This document shows, one piece after another, positions 62,068 to 64,000 of a stretch of DNA of 64,000 nucleotides. The stretch is taken from NCBI RefSeq assembly GCF_932526225.1, contig NC_064048.1:10920688-10984687 (forward strand), written 5' to 3'. Both the position numbers and the translations under genes were made by a program. Positions within the stretch are counted from its first letter, which is position 1. Every line of letters begins with the position of its first letter. A model generated the notes under the pieces. That model saw only the letters and a program-made list of their open reading frames with translations. It did no database searches and was not told the DNA's origin. The DNA comes from Nematostella vectensis. Lineage: Eukaryota; Cnidaria; Anthozoa; Actiniaria; Edwardsiidae.

Positions 62068-64000
62068 AGGGGGAGGAAAAGAGGAGCAAAACCCTTACAT
62101 TACAAAGTCCCCCAAATAGAACTATATTCGTGACCTTGTAAAAAAATGACAATTTTAACAGGGGGTGAATATGGGTGCGTCAATCCGCTGATCCGCTACA
62201 TTTTCGGAGCAAATCCGTGGATCGGCAGATATTTTTAGATCCGCATTGTTTGACAGATAAACAATAGCATCCATTGAAATTCATTTAAAACCCGAAATTG
62301 GACCGTTAAACAGTCAAAATCCGAAATCCGCTCCCAAATTGTCGACAGATCCGTGGTACGCCGTATTTCCAAAATCCGCCAATCCGCTGAAATAATCATC
62401 AAAATCTATAATCCGTGAGCATTTAGGGGCCGAATCCGCTGATCCGTTGACCTATTCCACCCATCCCTCCTAACACCACACGTTCAAAAAGATAATCTCA
62501 CAATGATACATAGAGGCTTGGTGAGCTGGTGAGAGGCCGATATAGGAAACTGGTGAGAGACCAATGACTAGTAAATCTGGACTGGGAGATAAAAATGCCA
62601 AGATGGCGAATATAGAAACCGGTAGTAAAAGGCCAATTGCTGTAAAGCTGGACTGAGAAATAGAAAATGCCATGATGGCCAATATAGAAGCCGGTAGTGA
62701 GGGGCCAACTGCTAATAAATCTGGACTGAGATACAAATGCAAAGATTGTGAAATGTAACGCTACCAGTTTCTTTGTCGTATCCCGGTATCTGGTTTTGTG
62801 CCCTACTTTGCTCAACTCTTACTACCCGTTATGTTTTTATTCAACGCGCCAAAGCCAAACAGGTCACACGTGATAATGTTTTTGACACGATTCCTTGCTA
62901 TTCGCCGGCCAAACTTACAATAATCACGTTCAAGCACGTCACACTGAAGTATAGAACAAACACACACAGAAAAGAAACAAACTCGCGGTGAATGGGTGAT
63001 AACGAGAGGGAATTTCACGTGTTTCAAAGGAAGCGAGAAATAAAAAGACGATTTTTCCGGGATAGATAACACATTCATCAAGCAAAGGTAAGAAAAAGTT
63101 CTGTTGTGGATTTTTAACCTAAAATTAAGATATAAGCTTTTAAGCAATTACTTATAAGATGAATACATAGGATTACATTTGTTTGAATTTTCTCCGAGTT
63201 TTAATTTTTGGAAACTAGATAATAAAAAAGATAATAATGATGAAAGAATTGTGTTTCTAAAACTTTTTTTCCCAATTGTGTGGGAAATTATCCGATTTTA
63301 AATGTAGCAAATAAGATCTTATCGAGTTTTTGAAAAAGGAAGATCAATTCAATCGAGTAATGAATTAATTCCATTTTTTGACAAAATTATTGAAAACTAC
63401 GTTTAAGCATTTTTTTAAAACCTTAACCTTAAACCGCAATATTGAGCTAAGATAATGGAGTATTATATCATGAGTCTATTCACTATTGCAGTTTTGGTTC
63501 CTTCTATTTTAGTAGATACAGTAGGATGTTTCTGCCATCTAATCTTTCATTTGCCACACATTATCCTACGTATGCAAAGAAAAAAAACATCCGTTAATTT
63601 CACATCGCATATTCTTTAGATGGAAGATAAAGGAGTTTTGATTCGTGGTTATTCGTTTCGGATATTCGACCTCGCCATTAACGCATCTAGCGGATACTAA
63701 TTCCAGCTCATGACGCAATGTCTCTGTGTAAGTTGGTGAAATTAAACTTTTTAGTTAAAATAGCTGTTAACGTGGCTTAATTAATTAAGGCTGATTTACA
63801 CTTTGCGATTTGTCAGTACGATTTTCTGTACGTTCTTTCGTGTCGGACCGATTTCATCATATTTCTGCCAGATTATTTGGGTTCTTGCATCGGTTTGCGA
63901 AGAGGATCGGGCAGGAAATCTTGTAGATGCTCTTGCCGACAATCGGTCCAACAAAGCGGCGCGATGTTTTAATCAAGCGTCGTAGAAATGCTTATTTGGC
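62068..64000. other. Right flank without recognised gene
   Basis: From about 62,180 to 62,460 the words ATCCGCTGATCCG and AATCCG recur in a degenerate pattern. From about 62,525 to 62,735 three diverged copies of a unit of about 67 bp (AATCTGGACTGRGA, then GCCAAGATGGCGAATATAGA) are in tandem; a minus-strand open frame through them looks like a hydrophobic repeat protein but has no support. The rest, 62,760-64,000, is AT-rich and shows no exon I can defend. Confidence 0.5.

Overview
The window is nuclear DNA from an animal, most likely a cnidarian (anthozoan). The reasons are spliced genes with GT-AG introns, a metazoan 4E-BP gene, a secreted von Willebrand A-domain protein, a large HEPN-NACHT-LRR (NLR) gene of the kind expanded in cnidarians and other marine invertebrates, and a degraded CR1/L2-type LINE. 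The species call is inference; I cannot run a search. No bacterial operons, CRISPR array or rRNA genes are visible.

Layout. 1-4,460: a three-exon eIF4E-binding protein (4E-BP) gene on the minus strand, rebuilt from splice sites and intact end to end. 4,958-5,039: tRNA-Ser(GCU) with a T-run terminator. 5,998-7,686: a 28-bp minisatellite and a 366-bp perfect tandem duplication. 8,245-12,485: a two-exon secreted vWA-domain protein; its 3.4-kb intron holds three tandem-repeat fields. 13,177-13,330: a small MITE. 13,543-15,720: a 14-bp minisatellite. 16,886-18,007: a 46-bp minisatellite interrupted by a palindromic MITE. 19,378-25,002: a seven-exon gene for an unrecognised acidic, one-membrane-segment protein ending in a CaaX-type motif, with a palindromic YY1-like element upstream and an 82-bp minisatellite in one intron. 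25,875-26,639: an inverted-repeat element. 27,969-31,720: a broken CR1/L2-like LINE with a microsatellite tail. 34,162-40,219: a three-exon HEPN-NACHT-LRR gene, apparently intact. 40,661-62,067: a 21.4-kb satellite of 30-bp monomers with nested higher-order repeats, including two nearly identical 9,400-bp blocks. 62,068-64,000: no convincing gene.

Functional reading. The genes do not form a pathway. 4E-BP is a TOR-regulated brake on cap-dependent translation, the vWA protein is a predicted extracellular adhesion or matrix protein, the NLR is a predicted cytosolic immune sensor, and the CaaX protein is a possible lineage-specific membrane protein. The striking property of the window is the density of unrelated tandem arrays, which fill about 40% of it. 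Nearly all open frames inside these arrays exist only because the repeat unit lacks stops, and they are not annotated as genes. The gene models rest on matching splice phases read by eye and would be settled by RNA-seq.
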